Shown here: piece by piece, positions 11,196 to 22,137 of the stretch | Layout of the letters: each line of letters begins with the position of its first letter | Position numbering within the stretch: position 1 is the stretch's first letter | Assembly: GCA_910574455.1 (NCBI GenBank) | Contig: CAJSYZ010000005.1 | Coordinates: 3,906,001-3,970,000, forward strand | DNA length: 64,000 nt | Origin: Trichaptum fuscoviolaceum | Lineage: Eukaryota; Basidiomycota; Agaricomycetes; Hymenochaetales; Trichaptaceae | Direction: 5' to 3' | Position numbers and translations under genes: made by a program | The notes under the pieces: generated by a model | Database searches by the model: none | What the model was told of the DNA's origin: nothing | The model's input: only the letters and a program-made list of their open reading frames with translations

Positions 11196-13069
11196 ATGTG
11201 AAATTATCTGTGCCTCGTTCTTGTATTGTTGAACATGCTATTTCTATGTACTACTAGTAGGCTATGCCGTTATTTAACTCGAAGTTTTCTCAATACCATT
11301 TGCCCTGTACCTAACTCAACAATCATATAGCAAATGAGGGCAGTAGTAATTACATTCATCGTGATGTGTATGTATATCGCGGTGCCTAAAGCATGCTATT
11401 GAGACCTCGTCGCTCCTTAATACTTTGTCGAATCTTCTATTCTTGTTATGATGGCTCGGTAGCGAATTGACATGGGCAGTGTTGTCGGCTTCAAGTTTCC
11501 CATGCCAAGTCCGTGGTTTCGGTGCGGGTGTGGGTTGAGAAAGCTGATCTCGGTCTGGCGACAGAAGAAATGATGAAAGGCAAGGGCGCTCGATGCATGG
11601 ACATAGAGTCTCTCAACACGTACTGTCTGCAGCCCATTTTTCGGAACAGCTCCGAAGGGGATATGGGCAATCCTGCGCGTTCGGTTGGTGGAAGGAAGAA
11701 GCCGGCCAAGATGATCGACACAGCCCGACCCTGCACAATTACGCGTTATGTTTTGAACTTCTTTCTCACCCACCACAGATCGGCAAACACTCGCCTGCTA
11801 GGGGCAGTGTCTTATGTTCGAATTAACCCCCTTGCCGCAAACCATAAACCAAACAACACGGAAGAGCACCGCTGATGGATAATCGTGTTTCAGTTACAAA
11901 TGTGCGTTTGAAAAGTCATCGTTCTCGGGAAGTGTTGCTAAAATGTCTCTGTTTTCCGTGCTGATGTATATGTCGCACTGCAGTGTAATGTCTCCTGTGT
12001 CCATCGGCCTCTCAGCCTTTCCTTTGACGACGAAGGTCAACCTATGGCGATCCATCCATCACCCGAGGCGGTCGGGCCACAATGCAACCTGTCCTCTGAT
12101 CTCAACTCGATGATTCATTGATGGAGGGAATGTCTCCGGTTCTTGAAGCTATCTGACTTCCGTGCTTGATGCTCTTTCTCCGTTCTAAGCGTATCGACGA
12201 ATTTATCACTGATGAATACGGAGCCGACATTTCGTCGCTGCGAGGCAGGTGGCCACTTTCGGAGTTTCACTATACTCTGGAAATCCTGTTGGCCGTTACT
12301 CGTTTGATCCAGCGATGTTGGAACATTTACGACGAAACGCTCGCTAAAATTATCGCCTTCCTTAAATTTGGATCGCTAATGAAGGCACAGTCTGTCAATG
12401 TCTCCCTAGGTCTATAATTAGGTGCAGCATTCGTGCGCGAACCATCGGACTCGCATTTTGTGAGGGCGGCGGTGCTTAAACTTCTCCAAACCCTGTGTGT
12501 TACAAGGCGATCATCACTGCCCAAGGAAGCGGAATTCGCCAGGTACAAGCCGCTCATCATGGGATATTATCTCCCCGTCTGTGAGAGCGGGAACCGACGA
12601 TTCGGGATCTGCACCATCTTAGAGAGCCCGAAGCTATGGCACCGGAATGCATCAACTTTCCGTTGTTAGCCCCCTCTATATTTCCTCCCTGGCTTCCTCA
12701 GCCTCTTACTCCGGATGGTCAATATTTAGACTCGTGGTAAAGAAGATGCGAAGCCGATTGCATGACGTTGCGATCGCGTACCTGATGGTCCTCTTTCCCT
12801 GCGTTGCAACTGGAGGCGCTCCCGACCGAGGACAAACACCGCATGCGCCCCTTCGTCTGCCGATGTACCGCCCGGTCTAATAATTCTCATCATTACTCTC
12901 TACCGATTCTCTGACTGGTTGGTTCTTTCCGCCTATCTCGTCGTAACCCAGCTGATGTGTCCCACACCATGGCACAGCACTTCAATCAGTTGTCTCCGTG
13001 ACCGAGGCATTGTTTTCATTCTCGGTCTCCCAGAGCCTGTGTTTTGGTACATGCTACATGGAGGAAGGG
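11196..13069. other. intergenic region upstream of MnP copy 1
   Basis: About 1.9 kb with no gene I can support. Open frames around 11420-11870 and 12166-12670 have no recognised family, no good splice structure and lie on conflicting strands; they may be decayed coding sequence. A CTACTAGTAG palindrome is at 11251-11260. A TGCGCCC heptamer at 12844-12850 fits the metal-response consensus TGCRCNC about 320 bp upstream of the MnP start. Confidence 0.4.
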
Positions 13070-13122
13070 TATATAAGGAGGTACTTGTTGGGCTTGGAAC
13101 CTCACTGCTCCAGTCGAGTCTT
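13070..13122 (+). promoter_or_regulatory. core promoter of MnP copy 1
   Basis: A TATA box (TATATAA, 13070-13076) lies 97 bp before the ATG. About 31 bp downstream is CTCACTGCTCCAGTCGAGTC (13101-13120), the most divergent version of an element found at the same distance in all four MnP genes. The position fits a transcription start site. Confidence 0.6.
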
Positions 13123-13166
13123 CCACCGGTCAGCAGTTCTTACTCTCTTTTCTTGAGTTCATCGCC

Positions 13167-14384
13167 ATGGTATTCAAACTCGCTGTCGCTACTGTCGCAT
13201 TCGCTGCCTTTGCTGCGGCGGCCACGACCAAGGCTGTCAAGTGCCCCGACGGCAAAAACTTTGCTAGCCACGAAGCAGTGAGTCTTTCTGTTCTCTATCT
13301 TCTCTTGCTGTATGCTCACTTTGATATCCAGTGCTGCCCGTTCTTCTCTCTCCGTGATGATCTCCAAGATATTTTCGACGGCGAGTGTGGCGAGGACGTT
13401 CACGAGTCCCTCCGTCTCACCTTCCACGACGCCATTGGATTCTCCAAGAGCGGCAAGCTCAAGGGTGGAGGAGCTGACGGCTCCATGATCATCTTCGACG
13501 AGATCGAGACCAACTTCTCGGCGAACGCGGGGATTGACGACTCGGTCGATACCCTTTCGCCTCTTCTTCAGAAGCATCTCGTCACTGCTGGTGATCTCAT
13601 CCAGTTCGCCGGAGCCGTCGGTATCACCAACTGCCCAGGTGCCCCTCGTCTTCAGTTCTTAGCTGGTCGTCCAAACGCAACATTCCCAGCCGAAGATGGC
13701 ACTGTTCCGGAACCGCAAGACAGCGTCGACAAGATCCTCGCCCGTATGGAAGATGGTGGATTCACGCCTGCTGAGCTGATTCACCTCCTCGCGTCTCACA
13801 CCATTGCTCGTTCGGACACCCTCGTCCCTGGCCACGGCGCTGTTCCCTTCGATACCACGCCATTCACCTTCGACACCCAGATCTTCCTTGAAGTGCTGCT
13901 TAAGGGTACCGGCGTTCCTTTCGGCGTTAACAACACCGACGGTGCCGAAGTCAACTCTCCACTCCCCGCTGAGGGCGAGATGCGTCTCCAATCCGACTTT
14001 GCGCTCGCCCGCGACCAGCGCACCTCTTGCGAGTGGCAGAGCATGGTCAATAACCAGCAGTTGATGATGAACAACTTCCAGAGCGCGATGGCCAAGCTCG
14101 CTGTCGTTGGCCACAATCCGAATAACCTCATCGACTGCTCCGACCTCATCCCTACCCCTAAGCCACCTGTCAAGAAGCCCGCTACCTTCCCCGCTGGTAC
14201 CAGTCCGAAGGATCTCCAACAAGCCTGCCCGAAGCCCTTCCCTGTTCTTAAGACAGATCGTAAGTCGGCGTCTTTTTATGAAAGATCTCATTATTGATGC
14301 ATTTTTTGTTCATCAGCTGGCAAGCCCACTCAAATCCCTGCCTGCCCCGACGGTAGCCTTGACATTTCCACTTGCCCTTCGTAA
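13167..14384 (+). CDS. manganese peroxidase, copy 1
   Basis: Secreted class II haem peroxidase that oxidises Mn(II) to Mn(III) with H2O2, a lignin-degrading activity. The three exons (13167-13277, 13332-14259, 14317-14384) close exactly to 368 residues. It has a signal peptide ([18 protein letters not shown]), distal Arg65 and His69 in RLTFHD, and proximal His193 in LLASH. All three Mn ligands are present: Glu58 and Glu62 in CGEDVHES, and Asp199. An N-glycosylation site (RPNAT) is present. The tail [11 protein letters not shown] carries the extra cysteine pair typical of MnP. His188 occupies the site of the catalytic Trp of lignin and versatile peroxidases, so direct aromatic oxidation by that route is not expected. 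Unlike the other copies, the pro-region reads KAVK before CPDG and lacks the Lys-Arg pair. Confidence 0.93.
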
Positions 14385-14699
14385 ATGTTTGTGAAGTAAC
14401 AACAACGTTCATTCGTGTTTCCCGTGGTATATTTGACGGTCTTTACTTGTGGGCTGTATTTAGTTGTTTATTTAAACTGTAATTCTTTACTTATCAGTTA
14501 TTACTAATAATCCATTATTTGCTTTACCTTCTACTCTAAAATTTGCGGCTGCTGCCTATCAATCGCTTGTAGCTAGGTGTCCGACGGTTGCCTGACGAAT
14601 CTTTAACATGCTTGAGCGTGCACGTCTTACATGACGGGCAGTGCCTATCAGTGTTGTCTATGAGCATTCAAATCTCGTTGGTGAAGCTTGACAGCAGGA

Positions 14700-14751
14700 G
14701 TGTAGAATGATGGCCACACTTACTGGTGTAGAATGATGGCCACACTTACTG
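14700..14751. repeat. 26-bp tandem duplication
   Basis: Two identical head-to-tail units, at 14700-14725 and 14726-14751, each starting gtgtagaatgatgg and ending cacttactg. There is no third unit. Confidence 0.95.
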
Positions 14752-14764
14752 ATTCGAATCAGTA
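14747..14764. repeat. 18-bp perfect palindrome
   Basis: tactgattcgaatcagta is its own reverse complement. It overlaps the end of the second 26-bp unit. It could extrude as a hairpin or be a protein site; no terminator role is implied. Confidence 0.85.
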
Positions 14765-15728
14765 CAAAAATGTCCCGCTGCTACGGGAGGCAGGATTCAT
14801 AGGTAACGCAAGTACTTAAGCGTAAGTATGCTTCATGGATAGTAATAGCGGATAAGCAATTATCTAGCAATTATATGCGATTTATTGCAGTTATAGATGT
14901 CGTACTTAGTTCGTACATAGTTACTACTGTCAGTGTAGTCAAATGTCTCCAGCGTTGTAGTGCCGATCTGATTTTATACACAGAATAAGGTTTCGGAAAA
15001 TCCCGATTGTACTACCATCATCAACTACTTTTTCCTTGTTCTCTTTCTCTCATACACGTCCGCATCATCATCAGACAAGTTCCGCCGTGTATCCATGACT
15101 GGTATTTGTCGAAGCATGAAGAGAATCAAAGAGTGTACAGCTCTTTCCCCTGCTTCTTCCATTTTGTTGTGAGTCAGACAGATGAATTGCAGTAGCCTAT
15201 TTTACCAGCTACAAGGTAATAACCGTGCTATACCTTCGTTTGCTATTCAGTGCACATAGGAACTTCAAAGCTTGGATTTTATATCAGGGATCAATCTCGG
15301 ATACCGTTGGACTAAGTTATGGATCCTGAAATTCGACCTAAGAAGAATTCAGTTATGTATACGTATGCATTTTTCAAGTAATGCCTGTGCTTGTGCCACT
15401 GTGATGAAAGATTTCTCAAAGGTCCTCAAATAGGCTTTGCCTGAATCAAACTTTCATTTCCTCATTTCTGACACCTGCTAGGATGTTCGAGTTGGTTCTC
15501 AGCACGGCATGGATCCATCTGAGGTAAGTATACCGGCAGGTGAGTGAGGTGAGCCGAGATCATGCTACACAGCCACCTCCCATTCCACAGCATTACTCCG
15601 CAGCCCCTCAGCTGCGGTACTTAAGGCCTTGACCTCCTCTTGCTCAGCAGAAATACACTCTTTACCTAACCCCCAACAGTGAGTATTTCTAATGTTTTGA
15701 AAGAGTGTCATATTAACTGGTTATATAG

Positions 15729-16255
15729 ATGGTCAACGAAAACGTGCCACTCATGAGCGAGAACACACCTACCGCTCCTCCATATGCCGATCCTCCGTCA
15801 TACGACTCAGCTACCGGGAGTGAGTCTACAGTCTTCGTTTCCCTGAAATTCGCAATTAGTCTGACACGTTTCTAGGTAACAACCCCTTCGCTGATCAAGC
15901 GGAGTCCCATCCGAAATCCCAAGAGTCGAAGGCTTCTAAGCCCGTACCATCTCCCTATGCTTCCGCCTCCTATGCTTCAGCAGGGCCGTCAGCACCATAC
16001 GGCCCACCGCCTGTGATGGTGTTTCACTACCAACACCCATTAACAGGCGACGTGGTCACCACTCCTCTCCCTCCAGACCATCCCGAGATGATCTGCTTGC
16101 AAGAGGGCCGGCACGTCTCGCAATCCAAGTTCGGAATCCTGGGCATACTTGCAGCGATAGTATGGTTCCCACTTGGTATCGGGCTGTGCCTTCTTGATAG
16201 AAGAGTCGTGTGCTCGAGGTGTGGGCAGGTGATTGATGATGGATTTTCATGCTAA
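15729..16255 (+). CDS. BRI3/LITAF-like proline-rich membrane protein
   Basis: Two exons (15729-15819 and 15876-16255) close to 156 residues. The N-terminal half is proline-rich with PPY-type motifs (APPYADPPSYDS) and an NPF motif, as in small endosomal adaptors that bind WW and EH domains. The C-terminal half has a hydrophobic hairpin (FGILGILAAIVWFPLGIGL) followed by CLLDRRVVCSRCGQVI, the arrangement of the BRI3/LITAF group, in which a membrane-inserted segment sits beside CxxC pairs. An endosome or vacuole membrane location is likely from the family. The gene has a probable leader intron just before the ATG. The specific function is not known. Confidence 0.6.
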
Positions 16256-16445
16256 GCTCTTCCTCTTCGTTTCGGACTTTCATGCATGTTTTTGTGTTAC
16301 GCCATATTTAATTGTACAATTCCATTCATTGATGCCTACATATCGTTTATGAATACACGATGTCTTATATCATTATCATAATAAAGCTGCCGATAACAAT
16401 CCTTTACAATAGTGAGCGCGTGAGGGTATACAAACGTGTTGGCGA

Positions 16446-17849
16446 CTAGTGCCTTTCGTCTTCAAACGGATTCTCCACGTAGTCCAGCTCGTCGTCTTCA
16501 TTCGTTCTGCGCGTCGTAGACGACTGTGCGGGTGTAGAGCCGAGGAGCGAGACCGGACGCTTCGGAAGCATCCCAATCTTAGCTGGAGGCAGACGTGTGA
16601 TGAGTGTCATACAATCCATACACAAGATTACACAGCTCACTTGGATCAACATTCACCGGGGGTGGTCCGGTCGATGGTGGTCTGGGAGCGGTTACTGGCG
16701 GAGGAGAGGACGATATTGCGATTTCTGAAGCAGGGGTCGATGCAGCTGACGTGGCCAGAGGGGCTTCCGCAGCGCGAGCCGTTGTCGTTCCTTGCTGCGG
16801 CTGCGGCGCTGCATCGTATCCGGCAGGCCTACTATAGTCTCCTCTGCCAGCTGTGGGTGCGTAGTATTGCGGACCTTGCGAACTTGGTGTGCCTGAATTC
16901 CAAGATGCTTGAGGTTGAGGGGGATTCGACGATGAACCACTGTTACGGTTCTGGTCGAACTCCTGCATCTTCGCCTTGACCTTACTCACGATGGAAGAGA
17001 ACGTCTTCTTCCCGGCTTTATGCAGTTAATATGAAATCAGTATCAATGAAAATAGAACAGTAGCACTATCTCACTCTCTGCGAACTTCGATAATTGCTCC
17101 TGTACCTCCGCCATTGTATCCTTTCCACCTCCCTGCTGACCACTCCATTGACCTTCTTGCCCCTGCGCACCTCCTTGTCGAGGCTGGTAGGGCACATTCC
17201 GCCTTTGCCCGAAATTCTGGCCCTGGTATTGATGTCCAGGATACATCTCGTCCGGATGCCAGTTGGCTTGTTGTTGAATCTGAGCCTGCTGCTGCTCCTC
17301 GAACACAAGCCTCCGCGCAAGCTGTTCGTCCAGCTCTTCCTGGGAGAGTTCGCGCTCCTGAGGAGGCTGCGCGGTGTGTGATTGAGAAACGTATTCGGGA
17401 TCACTCATGCCCAGCAGAATGTCCGCTGCACGCTCTTGATTTCCATCCACTGATTGAAGAACTGACTGCCTGGGGTATTATGATATAAAATTGACGCATG
17501 GATATTTCTGTAAGTCGACTTACACGATCGTAGCGTCGAAATCAGGGAACATGGCCATCAGTCCTTCGACTTCAGGAGGAATCCGTGGCGGAAGTTCCGG
17601 ATGTGCTGCAGTTTCCTGCGACTCGGACTGTCCAGATGTGCCCAGCACACTTCCTTGTGCTATGCTAGTATTCGTTGGTGTCTCTGTCATCGCTGAGTTG
17701 TCGTCGCCAAACGGATTCGCTGGTGATGCAGAAGCTGCTTCCATTTTCTTTGCTTCCGGCTGGGCTGCATCCAGACTTGTTGGAGCATGTTCAGCTGCCA
17801 GTGTCGTCGGCGTCGTTTCTGGGCTTGTTTGCGGCGATATACCCGTCAT
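16446..17849 (-). CDS. CUE-domain protein (Cue5-like)
   Basis: Four exons (17524-17849, 17075-17469, 16641-17015, 16446-16582) join in phase to 410 residues. Residues about 89-131 form a CUE ubiquitin-binding domain: VEGLMAMFPDFDATIVQSVL with the MFP signature, then ERAADILLGMSD. A Gln-rich coiled segment follows (ARRLVFEEQQQAQIQQQ), then TGKKTFSSIVSKVKAKMQEF, a long Pro/Ser-rich linker and an acidic end (DELDYVENPFEDERH). This order matches fungal Cue5-type proteins, which link ubiquitinated cargo to Atg8 in selective autophagy. I did not find an obvious Atg8-interacting motif, so the autophagy role is by family only. The first ATG of the frame (17849) was chosen over a non-ATG extension. 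Confidence 0.78.
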
Positions 17850-19111
17850 TGCTGCGTGAGGTGATAGGAGTTCAAGATGAACAGTGAGCAATGATCGAGA
17901 AATTGCAGCAGTAACTACACTGATCTAAATCGGTCTGGAAAGTACTGCGCATTCCAAATTCAGTACACTAATACTGATTATGGCATATTCATCTCAGGTA
18001 TTCATCCTTTACTCACAAACGCTACGATTCGCCACGAATGATACGAAAGAGATTGTATATGCAAACCGATATGCGTAGATTGTAACAGTTGTCCCTAGCC
18101 CTTGAATAAAATACATGTTTATGTTTACTAGAGATTGAAGGTATTCGTTTTAAGTTACTGTGACCAGTGAGCCATATTTTTTTCTCGCTCGCGCACTGGC
18201 ACATGAGGTTTTTTTGTCTTTCCGACTTCAAATCTGTTTATACTTAAACTTGCCTCTCGCTCCAAGCTACGCATAGCTCATGACCCTGAAGCGGAAAGGC
18301 CTAACATAGTGCATTTTATTATCGTAGCTACAAGTACGCTCCGTAAGTCCCGCCTACTCACCAATGTTAACACGACCCTCCCCCCTTTCTACTCTCAGGT
18401 GTAGTTTCAAATGACTAGCATCCCTTTTGAAGAGGCGGTGGGGGTTAATGGAAAGGATTTCGTATTTTGAGCAATTATAGGCATTCACCCACAATGTTGG
18501 CTTGTCTACATAATAGATGAGTTGTATGGTCTCTCACCCGATAACATGATCCACGTCTGTTAATCTCATTCTTAACTCTGTGAGACATGAACTCTCAACC
18601 GCGATGTCATCGGAGAGAAGCACCCGTGTACTGCGGCACCCTCAAAGAATTTCCGAAAGGTAGATGCTTCGCGCAATCCAGATCATGAGCAAGAGCATCA
18701 AGAGGAAGCGCACAAGTGCCCTGTTTCCTTCATCAAGTGTTGGATATGTATGAGTATTTCAAATTGTTCCAAGGGCCCGCTTGAAAAGGGACCGAACTTT
18801 ATATCATAGCGGCAAAAGATCCCGAGATCTTTCTGTCTTCATGAATAATTGCGAAGCTCCGATTCTATCGCATAGGCTCTACGTGTCTCTAGGCCAATGG
18901 TAGCACGAGAGAGAGAGAGAGCACGAATAAACACACAGGTCACTCGGAGATTCGTCCGTCTTGCCGATAATGTCACGGCTGTAAAATAGAGAGGACTTTT
19001 GAAGCCCAGTGAGAATGGGTCAGAATAAACATGCCTGAATTTCATATAAGAGGACCGAGTTCAACTCACTACTGATCATAGTATCCCTGAGACTTACTTT
19101 CAGATCTTACC
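17850..19111. other. intergenic region
   Basis: No supported gene in about 1.2 kb. A short GA-dinucleotide run sits near 18908-18922. A TATA-like tatataag-type box (ttcatataagagg, 19041-19053) precedes the secreted-protein gene by about 65 bp. Confidence 0.5.
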
Positions 19112-19598
19112 ATGAAGATGTTCTCTCTCGTCTCTAAAGCGACTTCAACCGTATCATGGATATCCCTTTGCCTTGCAGTTGTAAACGCCGCTGCTTTGAG
19201 TGGAGTGAGTTGTTCATTTCCATGCATCTCCACATTATGATCTAGACAAGTAAGCTCTACAGCGGCAGAGCTCACAAAACATCGTTTTTTGCGAAGGCCT
19301 TGACGGCACCGCGTGCGAAACACCTATCCAGTTGGAAGGAATGTTCGGCGTATGCATGCCGCAGTTGCTCTCTGGTGCATCGAGCGTTGCTACAGCAGGT
19401 CAGATAGCATGTGTGATTACAACGTGAGTGATGCACTTACTTTGCACAACTGCTGAGCACTGATGCCCTTGAAGAGGAGATGATTGTCAGTCTGGCGACT
19501 TCTTGGAGCTGACGTCTCCAGAGGTTGTCAACTTGGAGCCGCCCTTGCAAGGAAATATCCACAGCTTCTTTTGTGCCGATTTAACTGTTCAGCCATGA
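19112..19598 (+). CDS. small secreted six-cysteine protein, 125 aa
   Basis: Three exons (19112-19204, 19263-19423, 19475-19598) close in phase. The N-terminus is a signal peptide (VSWISLCLAVVNAAALSG). After it, six cysteines are spread through the chain in the contexts VFCEG, TACET, GVCMP, IACVI, DDCQS and FFCAD, which would allow three disulfides. No catalytic motif, no GPI tail and no dibasic repeats are seen. A TATA box lies about 65 bp upstream. This is the profile of a basidiomycete small secreted protein. It is not a hydrophobin: the CC doublets are absent. Function unknown; the gene model is good. Confidence 0.6.
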
Positions 19599-20789
19599 TT
19601 TGACGTGTTGTATGAGCAAGTTGCTCCAGTCAATGGTCAACCCGTACTTCCCTATATGTTAAAATGGTCGAATCAGATTGCACCTTTTGTAGCCAGCGAT
19701 TTCGAGATAGAAAACCCGGAGTGACATTCCATGAAACAGACTAGTGTGTTGGGCATCATTGACTACTCCAAGAGACCAAGATGTAGCGAATAAACTACCT
19801 TTGTACGTGCTTTCCTCCTTGCAACACTGAATTACCGGTATATGAAAGGATTTCCAGCGAGTGCCAGCAATTAAAGGTCGTCAAGCAGATGCTGATAATA
19901 GACTCCTCTGCACCTGAGCATTAACTCATCGTAGTCGACGACGGAGAGCAGCAAACAGTCTGAGCAAGACCGGCGACAAATTCGAGCATGGGATCCACTA
20001 AGACGTCGATGGTGTCCCACTATACAGAAGCTCTTCGCTGACGACCTTAGCCTAGTTAGCCAAAAGGACGCTGTCTTATGCACACTCTCACAATGCTCTA
20101 TGCCAAGTCCACTTACATCGAAGCCGCTTTCTTAGAGTCCCAGCTTGCATGCAAGTCCATGATACGTCGTCTCCCACCGCCACTTCCTGTACTAGAAGGA
20201 TATGGGTGAATTGAGACTCTGTCTTCCCCAGCGTAGGACGGGCAGCGCAGTCATGGCTAAATTCGCGATACCGTGACGGAGCTTGAAGCTAGTAAGTCCC
20301 TACACTCTTTGAGTTCGGAAGTCTGAAAGAATTTCTTAGCGATCAGGAATTTAGAGGCAAGTTGGTATCCCGACCTCGGATTGAGACACTTAATGATACC
20401 TGAGCCAATAGACTATCAGTAGCAAGCAATTCAACTTTTCTTTCTTTTCGAGAGCACCATTAATAAGCCCTTGTACAATCCCGCTGATTGCTGCAGTTAT
20501 GACATAGTAAGCCTAATCACCGCGCTCGAGCCTCACTGTTCTCCAGTTACTAAGATGCGTGAAAAAATGCTATGCAGATGAGATACGCACCGATTCTGTG
20601 GCCGAATATGTGGTAAAAGCGAGCAAACTAACCACTGGCATAACTTGAATGAATTTAGAGCATCCTTATCAGGAAATCATGTTACTACATGATACTACTA
20701 GTACTAGTACTAGTAGTAACTTAAGGGCCGGTCGTCAATCGTACCAAATTTTGGCTGCTTTTCTTCTCTCAAGTCCTTGCTCTTGGAAA
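19599..20789. other. intergenic region with 26-bp palindrome
   Basis: I see no supported gene. A perfect 26-bp palindrome built of overlapping ACTAGT units occupies 20693-20718. Confidence 0.45.
20693..20718. repeat. 26-bp perfect palindrome of ACTAGT units
   Basis: The left arm TACTACTAGTACT is the exact reverse complement of the right arm. It lies about 70 bp upstream of the zinc-knuckle gene start. Confidence 0.9.
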
Positions 20790-21868
20790 ATGACTCGATA
20801 TACAAACCTGGGGCGTAAGCGAACGCACCTTGAAGCTGGCTTCGACAATGAAGAAACTATTACTGACCGTGGAATTGGTTTGGGGGAAGAGGCAGAGCTT
20901 CAAACCGAGGTTAGCGACAAACCGGAGAAGAAACAGAAACGGTCGAAGGGGAAAGCCAAGGGGTCGGACGGTGGGGACGATGTTGCACCTCGGCCAAGTA
21001 GAAATGAAGAGGGAAACGTACAAGTTGACTCGAAGAGTATCGGGCGTAGCACCTCGAAGAAAGCGAAGAAGGCTCCTTGGAAAGGTATGGGTCAAGGTCC
21101 TGCATATGTGCTTTACATTCATGATTGAACTCCTGCATGCTTTAGATGCTGCTACCCGCTCAGAGGTAAGGCGTGTAAAACGTATACAGCAAAAGCACGC
21201 GGACACCGTCTGCTTTGCATGTCGAGAAAAGGGTCACCCTGCAAACAATTGTCCGAATGTCAAGCCGGAAGGTGAAGATATAAAGAAGGGAAAACCAATA
21301 GTTGGGATATGCTACCAGTACGTCCTATCAGTATTCTTATCGTTCGCTGAGATGCAAATACTTCCAATCAGGTGTGGTTCTACGAAACATACATTGTCGC
21401 GATGTAAGAAGCCGAAGGATCCCCTAAACCCTCTGCCTTTCGCATCTTGTTTTGTCTGCTCAGGAAAGGGCCACCTTGCATCCTCGTGTCCAAAGAATAA
21501 GAGCAAGGGTATATACCCGAACGGAGGCTGCTGTAAGCTTTGTGAGGAGACAACCCATTTAGCTCGCGATTGTCCTCTTCGGAAACAACGTGAGTACAGT
21601 CAGTCAGTGCTCCTCTCCAGCCCAGAGGCACACTAATGCTCCCAATGAAGCTCTGAATACTGTCGTATTTGCGGGTACAGGCAGAGAAGCAGGCGCGGAC
21701 GAAGATGACTTTCACACCATAAAGCGTAAAGCTGTCGAGGTGGACAGAGAGGAACGCACCGAGTCTCGCGCCATCAATAAGCTAGATATTAAAGTTGGCG
21801 CAATGAGCAAGACCATCAAGTCCTTCGTTACGGCTCCGGCGGCAACAAAGAAAATTGTATTCTTCTAG
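20790..21868 (+). CDS. four-knuckle CCHC zinc protein (ZCCHC9-like)
   Basis: Four exons (20790-21084, 21146-21317, 21372-21589, 21651-21868) join to 300 residues. After a charged, Lys-rich N-terminus come four C-x2-C-x4-H-x4-C knuckles: CFACREKGHPANNC, CYQCGSTKHTLSRC, CFVCSGKGHLASSC and CKLCEETTHLARDC. The spacing and linkers (GICYQCGST, DPLNPLPFASCFVC, YPNGGCCKLC) match ZCCHC9, a nucleolar RNA-binding protein family linked to rRNA processing; yeast Air1/2 are more distant relatives. The C-terminus ends KKIVFF. A nuclear RNA-binding role is likely; the exact partner is not visible. Confidence 0.85.
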
Positions 21869-22137
21869 CTCCGTATACCTGTTTTGTTGATACCCCAAGG
21901 AATGCTAAGATACTGTATGATCAAGATGCGTCTGCTAGGTGCTTTAGTCATTGCTGACATGGCTCCCTTTCGCAGTGGCTAAAATGTTGCCGGCTCTACT
22001 TTGTCAGCACACGAAAATGAAGCTTCCCCACAATCTTTGAATTTAGTTAGAAACAAGAAGTTCAAGAACTATACTACATCATTCATCGCCGTCCGCGAGA
22101 CAATCATCAACCTTCAGATGTAATACTACTACTACTA

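Larger units (their letters stand above)
14385..15677. other. intergenic region with tandem repeat and palindrome
   Basis: No gene seen. It contains a 26-bp perfect tandem duplication at 14700-14751 and an 18-bp perfect palindrome that begins inside the second copy. The 3' part near 15600-15728 is the presumed 5' leader of the next gene, with a leader intron from about 15679 to 15728. Confidence 0.5.

Noticed and set aside
13659..14291. Long antisense open frames across the MnP central exons (also at 26287, 43465 and 46643)
   Set aside because: They recur antisense to every MnP copy because of GC-rich, C-ending codons. No start context, splice structure or family.
14749..14762. gattcgaatc, considered as a tRNA T-loop
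   Set aside because: No cloverleaf, D-arm or acceptor stem can be drawn around it. It is the centre of a plain palindrome.
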